Program-made: the position numbers and the translations under genes
DNA from: RZYY01 sp036794825
Lineage (GTDB): Bacteria; Bacteroidota; Bacteroidia; Bacteroidales; 4484-276
Length of the DNA: 64,000 bases
Direction: 5' to 3'
Assembly (NCBI GenBank): GCA_036794825.1
Contig: DAIRGA010000008.1
Span: forward strand, 88,926-152,925
The notes under the pieces: generated by a model
Seen by the model: only the letters and a program-made list of their open reading frames with translations
Told to the model about the DNA's origin: nothing
The model's database searches: none
Shown: positions 16,703-25,804 of the stretch, piece after piece
Layout of the letters: each line of letters starts with the position of its first letter
How positions within the stretch are numbered: position 1 is the first letter of the stretch

Positions 16703-18652
16703 ATGATCAGAATACGACCTTCGAAAGGGTATTACCGGGGAAACTATTATACTGTATTGATTTTCAGATTGCTGGTGGCGCTGGCTTTTTTATGGTTCAG
16801 CAGGGTGATTTTCTTCTTTTTTAATGCTCACCTGTTTGGATCCGTCTCTTCCACCGAAATCTTTCATATTTTCATTTCAGGTCTCAGGTTTGATATTGCA
16901 GCGCTTTTCACACTCAACCTTCCTTTCATTGCTGCAATGACCATTCCGCTGCCATTCAGACGCTACCGGGGTTACAAGGCTATTGTTGATCTCATCTATT
17001 TCGTTCCCAACCTGCTTGGAATTGCTGCAAATATGGCTGACATCGTCTATTTCCGGTTTACGCTGAAACGAATGACCGGTGATGTTTTTGACTTTGTGGC
17101 TGCAGGAGTTCCAATGGATAAACTGGCGCCGCAATTCATCCGGGATTTCTGGCCATTTCTGCTCCTCTTTCTGGTTTTGACGATTGTTTTTATATTGATA
17201 GTCAGAAAAGTAGAGCATAGCAACCGGCGTTTTACCGAAGGCATCCTGACGTATTATTTTTATCAGCTGATCTCATTCACCGGCGCTATTTTGCTGAGCG
17301 TCATAATGATACGTGGCGGTATTCAACTCAAACCTATCAACATCATAACGGGAATTCAGTATGTAAAGCCGTCGAATCTCCCGCTCATTCTGAATACCCC
17401 ATTTACTATCATCAAAACCATTGATCACCAGGTAATCAGGAAGATGGACTATTTTGACCCGGTTACGCTTGAAAGTATTTACTCGCCCGTTTTCGAACCC
17501 GCTCAGGCACAACAGAATTCAGATGTTCAGGCAAAAAACGACATGAATGTGGTGGTGCTGATAATGGAAAGCATGTCGAGTGAGCATATCGGGACTTTTA
17601 ACCGCCATATAAAAGGTTATCAGGGGTTTACACCGTTTCTCGATTCCCTGATGAAACATTCACTCTACTTTAATGGTTTTGCCAATGCCAAGCAATCCAT
17701 CGAAGGTTTGCCGGCTATTACAGCATCCATTCCCGGACTGATGGACAGACCCTTTATAACCTCAGCTTTTGGGGGCAATTCATTCAATGGGATGGCCGGG
17801 CTGCTGGAGAACAAAGGTTATCAAACTTCATTTTTTCATGGTGGAACCAACGGTACCATGGACTTTGACCGCTTTGCCAGGGCATCTGGTTTTCAGCGCT
17901 ATTTTGGGCGTACGGAATACAACAACGATGCAGATTTCGACGGCAGGTGGGGCATTTTTGACGAACCATTTTTGCAGTACTACGCCAAAAATCTAAACCA
18001 GATGCAGGAGCCGTTTTTCTCGGTCTTTTTCTCGCTTTCGGCACATCACCCCTACACAATTCCGGACATTCACCAGGGCAGGTTCGCCAAAGGCAAACTG
18101 CAGATTCAGGAAGCGATTATGTACTCGGATTATGCATTGAAACGGTTTTTCGAGACCGTCAGAACCTTGGACTGGTATCAGAATACCCTATTTGTAATTA
18201 CTGCCGACCATACTTCGGAGGCCTCTCTGCCGGAATACAAAACCCGTGTTGGATTGTACCGGATTCCTATCATCTTTTTCTCACCCTCGGGAATTCCCGG
18301 TATCGAAACAGCCATCACTCCCGGCCAGGTGGACATTATGCCCTCGGTGCTCAGCCTGCTTGACTATGATGCGCCTTTTGTTGCTTTTGGAAACAACATC
18401 TTCGACAGCAGCCGGCCAACATTTGCCGTGATGTATATCAACGGGGTGTTTCAAATGGTACAGAATGATTTTCTGATCGAATTTGATGGCTATAAAACCC
18501 TGGCTTTGTACAACTTTGCTGATGATCCAATGCTTAGACAAAATCTTGTAAACCAGGGAATTACCAAGAAAAATGAGATGGAGAAGCTAATCAAAGCATA
18601 CATACAGCAATATTTTAACCGTTTGATCGAAAACCGCATGACTGCCCGATGA
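16703..18652 (+). CDS. LtaS-like membrane phosphoglycerol transferase (sulfatase fold)
   Basis: A 649-residue protein with five hydrophobic helices in the first 230 or so residues and a C-terminal alkaline phosphatase/sulfatase domain in the periplasm. Numbered from this start, likely metal and nucleophile residues are E289 (IMESMSSEH), S332 (KQSIEGLP; the LtaS nucleophile is Thr) and D502-H503 (TADHTSE). LtaS-family enzymes move glycerol-phosphate from phosphatidylglycerol to acceptors and release diacylglycerol. Gram-negative relatives decorate periplasmic glucans or other glycans; the acceptor here is unknown. A longer start at 16649 exists but lies upstream of the likely transcription start. 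The stop overlaps the next start as ATGA, pairing it with a lipid kinase that could recycle the diacylglycerol. Confidence 0.85.
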   Translation: MIRIRPSKGYYRGNYYTVLIFRLLVALAFLWFSRVIFFFFNAHLFGSVSSTEIFHIFISGLRFDIAALFTLNLPFIAAMTIPLPFRRYRGYKAIVDLIYFVPNLLGIAANMADIVYFRFTLKRMTGDVFDFVAAGVPMDKLAPQFIRDFWPFLLLFLVLTIVFILIVRKVEHSNRRFTEGILTYYFYQLISFTGAILLSVIMIRGGIQLKPINIITGIQYVKPSNLPLILNTPFTIIKTIDHQVIRKMDYFDPVTLESIYSPVFEPAQAQQNSDVQAKNDMNVVVLIMESMSSEHIGTFNRHIKGYQGFTPFLDSLMKHSLYFNGFANAKQSIEGLPAITASIPGLMDRPFITSAFGGNSFNGMAGLLENKGYQTSFFHGGTNGTMDFDRFARASGFQRYFGRTEYNNDADFDGRWGIFDEPFLQYYAKNLNQMQEPFFSVFFSLSAHHPYTIPDIHQGRFAKGKLQIQEAIMYSDYALKRFFETVRTLDWYQNTLFVITADHTSEASLPEYKTRVGLYRIPIIFFSPSGIPGIETAITPGQVDIMPSVLSLLDYDAPFVAFGNNIFDSSRPTFAVMYINGVFQMVQNDFLIEFDGYKTLALYNFADDPMLRQNLVNQGITKKNEMEKLIKAYIQQYFNRLIENRMTAR

Positions 18653-19539
18653 TGATATCAAAACACGAAAAAATTCCTATATTTTTTATCGTCAATCCTA
18701 ACTCAGGTGTTGGGCGGAAAGACACTATCGAGCATCATCTCGAGAAAAAACTCGATTTTGATAAGTTTGAACCAAAGGTAGTTTTCACCGAATACCCGCA
18801 GCACGCAACATTGCTCAGTCGTGAAGGTTGGGAGCAGGGCTTCAGGGTAATCGTGGCCATTGGTGGCGACGGAACGGTGAATGAAGCAGCGCGTCCGCTG
18901 ATCGGAACGGAGGCAGTGCTTGGAATTATTCCGGCAGGATCGGGAAACGGCCTTGCCCGTCATCTGCATTTACCGACTGATATTGACAAAGCGATCAGAA
19001 TCATCAACATCACCAATGTCAAAAAGATTGACACGGTGGAGATCAACGATCAGGTGTTTCTGAGCATTGCCGGGGTGGGTTTCGACGCTCATGTGGCCGA
19101 TCATTTTGCCCGCCAGTCGCAAAGGGGTTTTTTTGGATATGCCAAGGTGGCCATCCGCGAGTATTTCCGCTACAGACCTATGAAGTTCAGGTTGGTTGTT
19201 GATGGAAAAAAGATGGTAAGGAGAGCGTTATTTATCAGTTTTGCCAATTCAGATCAATTTGGATACAACACCTCAATTGCACCCGATGCCACTGTTGACG
19301 ACGGAATGATTGATGTGGTAATTGCCCGGAAAAGTTCACTCTGGAAAATGATTTTTTTCGCGCCGTTTCTTTTTACACGGAAGATCCACAAAACCCCATA
19401 TGTTGAGATTATCAGGGCAAGGGAGGTTGACATAATGCAGAAAGTAAAGATCATCAACCTCGACGGCGAGCCTGTTGATGTGGGCAAGCGACTGCACATC
19501 CATGTTATTCCGGCATCATTGAACATAATTGTACCATAA
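18649..19539 (+). CDS. Diacylglycerol kinase-family lipid kinase (YegS/DgkB type)
   Basis: A 296-residue DAGK catalytic-domain protein. The nucleotide-binding loop GGDGTVNE (72-79) and PAGSGNGLAR (95-104) are diagnostic, after the N-terminal FFIVNPNSG strand. The C-terminal beta-sandwich typical of YegS-like kinases follows (about 130-296). The reaction would be phosphorylation of diacylglycerol or a similar lipid with ATP at the cytoplasmic membrane. The gene overlaps the LtaS-like gene by four bases (ATGA), which suggests coupled translation. In Gram-positive bacteria the same pair works as a cycle: LtaS makes diacylglycerol and DgkB returns it to phosphatidic acid. A second ATG at 18652 is also possible. 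Substrates such as sphingosine cannot be excluded. Confidence 0.88.
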   Translation: MMISKHEKIPIFFIVNPNSGVGRKDTIEHHLEKKLDFDKFEPKVVFTEYPQHATLLSREGWEQGFRVIVAIGGDGTVNEAARPLIGTEAVLGIIPAGSGNGLARHLHLPTDIDKAIRIINITNVKKIDTVEINDQVFLSIAGVGFDAHVADHFARQSQRGFFGYAKVAIREYFRYRPMKFRLVVDGKKMVRRALFISFANSDQFGYNTSIAPDATVDDGMIDVVIARKSSLWKMIFFAPFLFTRKIHKTPYVEIIRAREVDIMQKVKIINLDGEPVDVGKRLHIHVIPASLNIIVP

Positions 19540-19637
19540 AGCGCTGATATTCAATATTCATTATTCAATATTCCCGACAGTCCTCTTTTAGTCACTCTCG
19601 CTCACCAAAAACTTGTCAGTCTTCCATCGCTAACGGT

Positions 19638-20360
19638 CTATTTTGCCATTGCTACTGCTTTCAAATCCGGCGGCATTTTTTCGATGGCGTACCGCAGCGC
19701 CGTTCGCGGCATGTTGGCTTTATTTTTCATGACAAAATCAAAAACCAGCGGTCTGTGCGCATTGTCAGCGGCTTTGAGCATCCATCCGTAACCCTTTTGC
19801 ACAAGGTCTCCGCGGTCGGTGAGCAACAAGGTGGCAATTTCAAATATATCGCTGATAAAGAGGCCTTTACGTGCCGGAATTATCAACGAAACGGCCGCAG
19901 CTCTGCGCATCCAGAGGTTGGAAGATTTTGACCAGGTTTTTAATCTTGAAACAAAATCCGGAAATTTCATCAAAAACTCTCCGATTGTATGATTGCAGAG
20001 GGTATCGCACGAAGCCCAATTGCTGACATAGCTGGCTACCCAGTGTTCGAAAATATCAAAATCCTCCGGTTGGTAATTTTTACGCTGATTCAAAGACCAG
20101 TCGCAGGCAAAAAACGACTCTTCCACGTACCCTGATTTCCATAGCTCTTCACACAAATCAAAGATTTCATTTTTGGGCAGATAGCTGATCTCCTGATAGT
20201 AAGACTTCGAAAGTTTTCTTGCCAGGACGGTTTTCAGACCATAAATCTTTACCTTTTCCTTGAAAAATCTCTCTCCGCTAATGCGGGTTTTTTCATCGGC
20301 CAGTGTGGTTAGCTCCTGCCTGATGCGTTGAATAAAAGCCTGCATTTCATTAGTTTCCAT
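19638..20360 (-). CDS. AlkD-like DNA alkylation repair protein
   Basis: A 240-residue all-helical protein of the AlkD family, HEAT-repeat DNA glycosylases that excise 3-methyl and 7-methyl purines without base flipping. The conserved core WASCD supplies the Trp and Asp that correspond to the catalytic W and D of the Bacillus enzyme. WMRRAAAVSLI and QKGYGWMLKAA, with the second conserved Trp, follow as in known members. No signal peptide is seen; the protein is cytoplasmic. The gene is convergent with the lipid kinase and divergent from susC. A -7 promoter element (TACATTTG on the minus strand, 20389-20396) fits the ATG at 20360 with a short leader. Length is normal for the family. Confidence 0.88.
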   Translation of the reverse strand: METNEMQAFIQRIRQELTTLADEKTRISGERFFKEKVKIYGLKTVLARKLSKSYYQEISYLPKNEIFDLCEELWKSGYVEESFFACDWSLNQRKNYQPEDFDIFEHWVASYVSNWASCDTLCNHTIGEFLMKFPDFVSRLKTWSKSSNLWMRRAAAVSLIIPARKGLFISDIFEIATLLLTDRGDLVQKGYGWMLKAADNAHRPLVFDFVMKNKANMPRTALRYAIEKMPPDLKAVAMAK

Positions 20361-20388
20361 GGGAAATTTTTTACTCCGTGTTTTTTTA

Positions 20389-20396
20389 CAAATGTA
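20389..20396 (-). promoter_or_regulatory. TAnnTTTG -7 element before alkD-like gene
   Basis: The minus strand reads TACATTTG. It would place transcription start near 20383, 23 bases before the ATG at 20360. No upstream TTTG is found at the expected spacing. Confidence 0.4.
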
Positions 20397-20612
20397 TCCT
20401 TTCGAACGATTTTAATGATTTCCGGATTATTCCCGAACCACAGAAAAATGCAAAACAAAAATCATATTCACCAGAAAATCAGTATTAAACGTTGCAGGGA
20501 AAAGTTCCTTAGCAGAGTAATTTTCTTACAAAAGTGAAAAATTTGTACCGCTGCCAGGAGAGTGTAATTCAGAAATATTTTCGATGGAAAGACCGGTAAT
20601 TTAAATTTCTTT

Positions 20613-20620
20613 TACTTTTG
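20613..20620 (+). promoter_or_regulatory. TAnnTTTG -7 element before susC-like gene
   Basis: TACTTTTG predicts a transcription start near 20626, about 34 bases before the ATG at 20660. It argues against the in-frame TTG at 20618 as a start. No matching TTTG was found 19-21 bases upstream, and no anti-sigma/sigma pair adjoins the locus. Confidence 0.45.
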
Positions 20621-20659
20621 GTTGGCGAAAAAATCAAGTACTCACAAACCAGAGAACTT

Positions 20660-23600
20660 ATGAAACAATACTTACTTTCTCTCCTGATTTTCCTCATCTA
20701 TAGCATTGCGGGATTTTCGCAGCAACGATCCATTTCCGGCAAAGTGATTTCAGGCGAGGACAACCTCCCGATGATTGGGGTAACAGTGTTGATTAAAGGA
20801 ACGCTGAATGGAACGGTAACCGACATCAACGGCGATTTTTCGATTTCGGGTGTAACATCATCAACAGTGCTGTTGTTCAGCTACATAGGCTTTGAAACCC
20901 TGGAGCTTGCCATTGGGGAGCAAAAATCTCTGGAGGTTACAATGTTCCTGAAACTTGCTGAAGTTGAAGAGGTTGTAGTAACAGCGCTCGGCGTAACGCG
21001 CCAAAAGCGGGAAATCGGTTATTCCACAGAAAAAATTGATGACGGTGTGCTGGTCGAATCAAGAGCGCCCAACGTGCTAAACGCCATTTCGGGGCGGTCG
21101 GCCGGGGTTCAGATCATCCAGCCTGATGGTGTGGAAGGGGGTTCCACCCGGATCGTCATCAGAGGAAATAATAATATAGGCGCCGACAATCAGCCGCTTA
21201 TCGTTGTGGATAATGTCCCGATGGAGAATGTACCGGGATTGACCAACATTGGCCGCGGTATAGATTGGGGAAGCACAGTAAACGACCTGAACGCCTATGA
21301 TATCGAAAGCATGACCCTGATGAAAGGTGGCGCAGCATCGGCACTTTATGGTTCAAGAGGGGCCAACGGGGTGCTTTTCATCACAACAAAACGCGGCAAA
21401 AAGCAACGGGGCATCGGTGTGACCTACAACATGGATTATCGCATCACCCAGCCCTATCGTTACCGCGAAGTGCAAAACACTTACGGGCATGGCGGTCCGA
21501 TCTCTTTCACACCCCCTTCGTTTCCCATGTCGGGCGATACCTTGCTTTACCCCGGAATTTATGAAAATGCCCAGCTGGTCATAAACCAGGATGGTGAAAC
21601 CTCCACAACGGCTGAGGAGTTCGGATATTACGGATCGTCGGTTTCGTGGGGGCCAAAAATGGAAGGCCAGATGGTGAAATGGTGGGATGGTCAGATGAGA
21701 CCCTACTCACCGCAGCCCGACAACCTGAAAATCCCTTTCTCCAATGGCTACACCATGACCCACAACATAGCAGCAACCGGTGGCGGCGACAAGGGAACCA
21801 TGAGGGTTTCCATCACCAGGCAGGACAATAAACCCATCGTTGAAAACAGTGAATTCAACCGTACTACGCTCAATCTGGGGGCAACTCTTGACATCAGCAG
21901 TAAACTGAAAACCGACCTGGCACTCTCTTTTGTCAACTTTCAGCGCCTCAACAGCCCGATGCTCGGCGAAGACTGGAGCTCGCTGAACAAAGGACTCCTT
22001 TACTCCTGGCCCCGCAGCTACCAGGCCGAAGACAAGCAAAACTATACCCTGCCCGACGGCACCCAGAACCCTCAGGTGGATTATCCCTACTACTATATCA
22101 GCAAAACCATCTGGTGGGATTATTATAACAACAACACCACCCTCGACCGCGACAAATACACCGCCGCACTCACCCTGATGTATCAGGTAACGCCCTGGCT
22201 GCAGGCGCTTGGAAGGGTGGGAAGAGATTTTACGGTGGAACAGTACGAAACACGCCACAAACCCATTGATGCAATCGGATTGCTCAACGGCCTGTACAGT
22301 AACAACCTGGCAAGAAACATCGGTGATAACTACGATTTTACTGTTACAGCCAACAAGGAAAAGTTTCTGGATTCGAAATTGAATGCAAATTTCCTGATCG
22401 GGACAAGTCGCTATAATACAGAGAATTACTTCATCGGCGGAAGGTCAGGAACGTGGTATTATCCCAATATGTACGTATTTTTCAACTACATCGACAATCT
22501 CTACTCCACCGACGCCAACAACAATACGATCGTGGAACAGTTCGGAAATTCGCTGAGCACCCTGGTGCCCTCCGAACAGATTGTGCGAAAAAGGATCAAC
22601 TCCGTGTATTCGTTCCTCAACCTCTCCTACGATAACTTTCTGTTCCTTGAGCTAACCGGACGAAACGACTGGTCGTCGACTTTGCCCGAAGGGAGCAACT
22701 CCTATTTTTACCCCTCGCTCTCCCTCAGCTTCATTGCCTCTGAAGTGATTGATTTTGAAAAATCAGCCGGTTGGCTCAATTTTATGAAGATCAGGGGAGG
22801 GATTGCCCAAACCGCTACCGACACCGATCCCTACCTGATGACTTTTTACTACAACACCGAGCTGTTTGGCGGGCAGCAGGCATCCAACTTTCCGGGAACC
22901 ATACCACCGGCCAACCTCAAGCCACAGCGGGTAAATTCCTACGAAGCCGGCCTGAATATTGGCTTCCTCGACAACCGGATTGACTTCGATTTTACCTACT
23001 ACTATCTTTACTCCTTTGACCAGATTATACCCAACCTGCCATTGCCCAACTCCTCCGGGGCATCCACCATTATGACCAACGAGGGCGTGCTGACCAACCG
23101 CGGCATTGAACTGATTATCAACACCGTGCCCGTCAAAACCAAAGACTGGGTGGTGAGATCGGGAATCAATTTTGCCCGCAACCGCAACAAGGTTGAGAGC
23201 CTGGGAGGTGCCGCCGACACCTACATGCTGGCAGATATCTGGGGATTGAACGGCCCGGCTATGATCCTAAACGAAGGCGATGACTACGGAACCATCAGCG
23301 GATACGACTACCTGTATGACGACAACGGCAACCGGCTGGTGAACGACGAAGGCACCAAATATCTGATCACCGATACCCGCGTCCCGATCGGCAATGCTTC
23401 ACCGGATTTCATCGGAGGATGGAACACCGTGGCCACCTATAAAGGTTTCAAATTCACCATGTTGATCGACACCAAATGGGGCGGCGATATCTACTGCGGC
23501 TCCTACGTTATCGGGCTGCAAACCGGCCAGAGCCCCGAAACCCTCAGGGAGCGCGAAGGCGGTGGCCTGCCCTACACCGATCCGGACGGGAATACCAGCA

Positions 23601-23980
23601 ACATCGGCATCATTCTGGATGGAGTTCATCAGGATGGAACCCCCAATACCACCGTGGTGCACTACTACTACAAATACCTGCCCAATGCAGGCGGATGGGG
23701 AAAATTTATCTCCACCCCCGGAATTGTTGAAAATACCTGGGTGAAGATGCGGGAACTTTCGCTGGCATACACCATTCCGGGTAAATTTATCGAGAAAACG
23801 AAAGTTTTCCAGAACCTCACCCTCTCCCTGACCGGAAGAGACCTGTTCTACATCTACACCACCCTTCCCGATAAAATCAATCCGGAGGGAATTATGGGAG
23901 CAGGAAATGCCCAGGGCTTCGAATGGGCATCACTCCCGGGTTCAAGGTCATTTGTCTTTGGATTAAGTGCCTCATTCTGA
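20660..23980 (+). CDS. SusC/RagA-family TonB-linked outer membrane receptor
   Basis: A 1106-residue outer membrane transporter. The signal peptide is MKQYLLSLLIFLIYSIAGFS, followed by a carboxypeptidase-regulatory-like domain (about 22-105; SISGKV to GTVTDINGDFSISG), the SusC-type plug opening VVVTALGVTRQKREIGYS, and a 22-strand-type barrel ending in LSASF with the terminal aromatic. It has no STN domain, so it does not signal directly to an anti-sigma factor. With the SusD partner it would import glycans or peptides across the outer membrane using TonB. A start at 20660 is preferred because the signal peptide begins there. It is followed by SusD, a PNGase F-like protein and sugar oxidoreductases on the same strand, suggesting glycoprotein-derived glycans as cargo. 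No glycoside hydrolase gene adjoins it. Confidence 0.92.
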   Translation: MKQYLLSLLIFLIYSIAGFSQQRSISGKVISGEDNLPMIGVTVLIKGTLNGTVTDINGDFSISGVTSSTVLLFSYIGFETLELAIGEQKSLEVTMFLKLAEVEEVVVTALGVTRQKREIGYSTEKIDDGVLVESRAPNVLNAISGRSAGVQIIQPDGVEGGSTRIVIRGNNNIGADNQPLIVVDNVPMENVPGLTNIGRGIDWGSTVNDLNAYDIESMTLMKGGAASALYGSRGANGVLFITTKRGKKQRGIGVTYNMDYRITQPYRYREVQNTYGHGGPISFTPPSFPMSGDTLLYPGIYENAQLVINQDGETSTTAEEFGYYGSSVSWGPKMEGQMVKWWDGQMRPYSPQPDNLKIPFSNGYTMTHNIAATGGGDKGTMRVSITRQDNKPIVENSEFNRTTLNLGATLDISSKLKTDLALSFVNFQRLNSPMLGEDWSSLNKGLLYSWPRSYQAEDKQNYTLPDGTQNPQVDYPYYYISKTIWWDYYNNNTTLDRDKYTAALTLMYQVTPWLQALGRVGRDFTVEQYETRHKPIDAIGLLNGLYSNNLARNIGDNYDFTVTANKEKFLDSKLNANFLIGTSRYNTENYFIGGRSGTWYYPNMYVFFNYIDNLYSTDANNNTIVEQFGNSLSTLVPSEQIVRKRINSVYSFLNLSYDNFLFLELTGRNDWSSTLPEGSNSYFYPSLSLSFIASEVIDFEKSAGWLNFMKIRGGIAQTATDTDPYLMTFYYNTELFGGQQASNFPGTIPPANLKPQRVNSYEAGLNIGFLDNRIDFDFTYYYLYSFDQIIPNLPLPNSSGASTIMTNEGVLTNRGIELIINTVPVKTKDWVVRSGINFARNRNKVESLGGAADTYMLADIWGLNGPAMILNEGDDYGTISGYDYLYDDNGNRLVNDEGTKYLITDTRVPIGNASPDFIGGWNTVATYKGFKFTMLIDTKWGGDIYCGSYVIGLQTGQSPETLREREGGGLPYTDPDGNTSNIGIILDGVHQDGTPNTTVVHYYYKYLPNAGGWGKFISTPGIVENTWVKMRELSLAYTIPGKFIEKTKVFQNLTLSLTGRDLFYIYTTLPDKINPEGIMGAGNAQGFEWASLPGSRSFVFGLSASF

Positions 23981-24109
23981 TAACATAAAAACCACCGGCA
24001 AATGACAAACCAGCGCAAATCACAACAGACCAGGTTCAGTAATATGAAATCAGAATTTTTGATGAATGATAAGGTAAAGAATGAAATCCGGAGAAAAGGC
24101 TTTGTCGCA

Positions 24110-25735
24110 ATGATATTCAACTATTCTTTTATGTTGAAAGTTCTGCTCATTGTAGTAATGCTGGTCTCCTGCGACGATGATTTCGTTGAAATCAACACCA
24201 ACCCTCACGGCTTCACCACGGCCAGCGACGGCTCGCTGTTCAACAGTGTTATCAAATCGCTGCAGCCCGGCTGGGACGAACAGTTATACATCTGGAACGA
24301 AATCCTTTACAAGCAAAGCCAGTTGGCGGGACTCACCAAGGAGGCCTGGGGAAATTTCACCATTGGCACCGAAGACATATGGAGAAATTACTATTTAACG
24401 CTGCCCGAAATCAGAGAACTGGAAACACGTTTCGATAAATACGACACAACCCCGGGAGTGATCAACATGAAAGCCATGCTCAGGATCACCCTTGCCCTGA
24501 AAACCTTCAAGGTCACCGATCTTTTCGGCGATATCCCCTTCAGCGAAGCTGGGTATGGTTTTCTGGATATTACGCTGTTAAGGCCTAAATATGACCTGCA
24601 GCGCGATATCTATCTTAAGCTGCTTGAGGATCTGGAATGGGCTGACCAGAACATTGATGAAACAGCACCCCTTGCCGAGCCGTTCACCTCATTCCGCAGT
24701 TTCGACAAACTCTTTAACGGCGACATGCTGAAATGGAAAAAACTGGCCAACTCGCTGCGTCTTCGCTACGCCATGCGTATGGCTGAAAAGGAGCCGCTTA
24801 TTGCCGGAGAAATCATCAAAGATGTGATCGAAAACAACCGGCCTGTCTTTTATGGTTACGACTTTATTACCCCCAAACTCGAAAGTGCCTCTTTATATCC
24901 CTCTGCCATGGGCTTCAAAAACCAGAGCCTCAACTGGTCGTTCAGAGAACACAACGGGCTGCGGCTGGGCAGCAACATCTGGCATCAACTCTCCAAACAC
25001 GACAGCACCGACGGTTCCGGCATTTTTGACCCGCGCGCCTACATCTTCTTCGAAACCGATAATTTCAAAAAATGGACTGTGTTTCCACAACTGCCCGACA
25101 TCAACGTGCCCTCCTCAGGCGGCATACCCTACGGCGAGCACCGCGACCAGGCCGGCAACTTCGATATAAAAGGCGAAACCTGCATCTACGCACCTTTCAA
25201 CTACTTCATTGTGAGGGACGAAGATTACATGCCCATACCGATCATCACCGGCGCCGAAATCCATTACATCAAAGCAGAGGCTTACTTCAGGGGTTTTGGT
25301 GTGGCGATGGACAAGATGCAGGCTGAGATTGAATACCTCAGCGGGATCAACTCCAGTGTGGAGTGGTGGATGAATGTGGCTCAGGGCTCAAGATTGCCCT
25401 TGTCGGGGATGAAATTTACCGACATGATCCAGATACCCTCCAATCTCAATTCGGCCAGCGTACAGATGCAATTTGGCTTCTGGAACGCCACTTCGGAGGA
25501 GCAGAAATTGCAGTTTATCTACACCCAGCGCTGGCTCGACGCCTTCCGGCAGCCTGTTGAGGCCTACTCGCTGGCCCGCCGCACGGGATTGACCCCAAGG
25601 GAGGGTAATCCCATCAACCATTTCAGGCTTCCCTATCCACCCACCGAAGTCGAAAATAATTCGGTCAACTGGAGCCAGGCCGTGGCCCGACAGGGTGGCG
25701 ACACTCCGGAATTTAAAATCTGGTGGATTCCTTAA
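24110..25735 (+). CDS. SusD/RagB-family nutrient-binding lipoprotein
   Basis: A lipoprotein of about 541 residues that forms the lid of the SusC channel and binds the substrate at the cell surface. The lipobox is LVSC, with the acylated Cys 21 residues into this start, followed by acidic DDDF, the usual surface-export signal of Bacteroidota lipoproteins. The helical TPR-like SusD fold is suggested by FKVTDLFGDIPFSEA and the C-terminal WLDAFRQPVEAYSLARRTG. It is of the SusD-like_2 group. The reading frame is open from 24002, but the first 36 codons are hydrophilic, so ATG 24110 or 24131 (MLKVLL) is more likely. It follows SusC directly and precedes the PNGase F-like gene. Confidence 0.9.
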   Translation: MIFNYSFMLKVLLIVVMLVSCDDDFVEINTNPHGFTTASDGSLFNSVIKSLQPGWDEQLYIWNEILYKQSQLAGLTKEAWGNFTIGTEDIWRNYYLTLPEIRELETRFDKYDTTPGVINMKAMLRITLALKTFKVTDLFGDIPFSEAGYGFLDITLLRPKYDLQRDIYLKLLEDLEWADQNIDETAPLAEPFTSFRSFDKLFNGDMLKWKKLANSLRLRYAMRMAEKEPLIAGEIIKDVIENNRPVFYGYDFITPKLESASLYPSAMGFKNQSLNWSFREHNGLRLGSNIWHQLSKHDSTDGSGIFDPRAYIFFETDNFKKWTVFPQLPDINVPSSGGIPYGEHRDQAGNFDIKGETCIYAPFNYFIVRDEDYMPIPIITGAEIHYIKAEAYFRGFGVAMDKMQAEIEYLSGINSSVEWWMNVAQGSRLPLSGMKFTDMIQIPSNLNSASVQMQFGFWNATSEEQKLQFIYTQRWLDAFRQPVEAYSLARRTGLTPREGNPINHFRLPYPPTEVENNSVNWSQAVARQGGDTPEFKIWWIP

Positions 25736-25804
25736 TCCGCTAAAATGCTGATTCTCTACATTATCCAACATATCAAAAATAATTAATCAATAAAAATTTA
25801 AATC

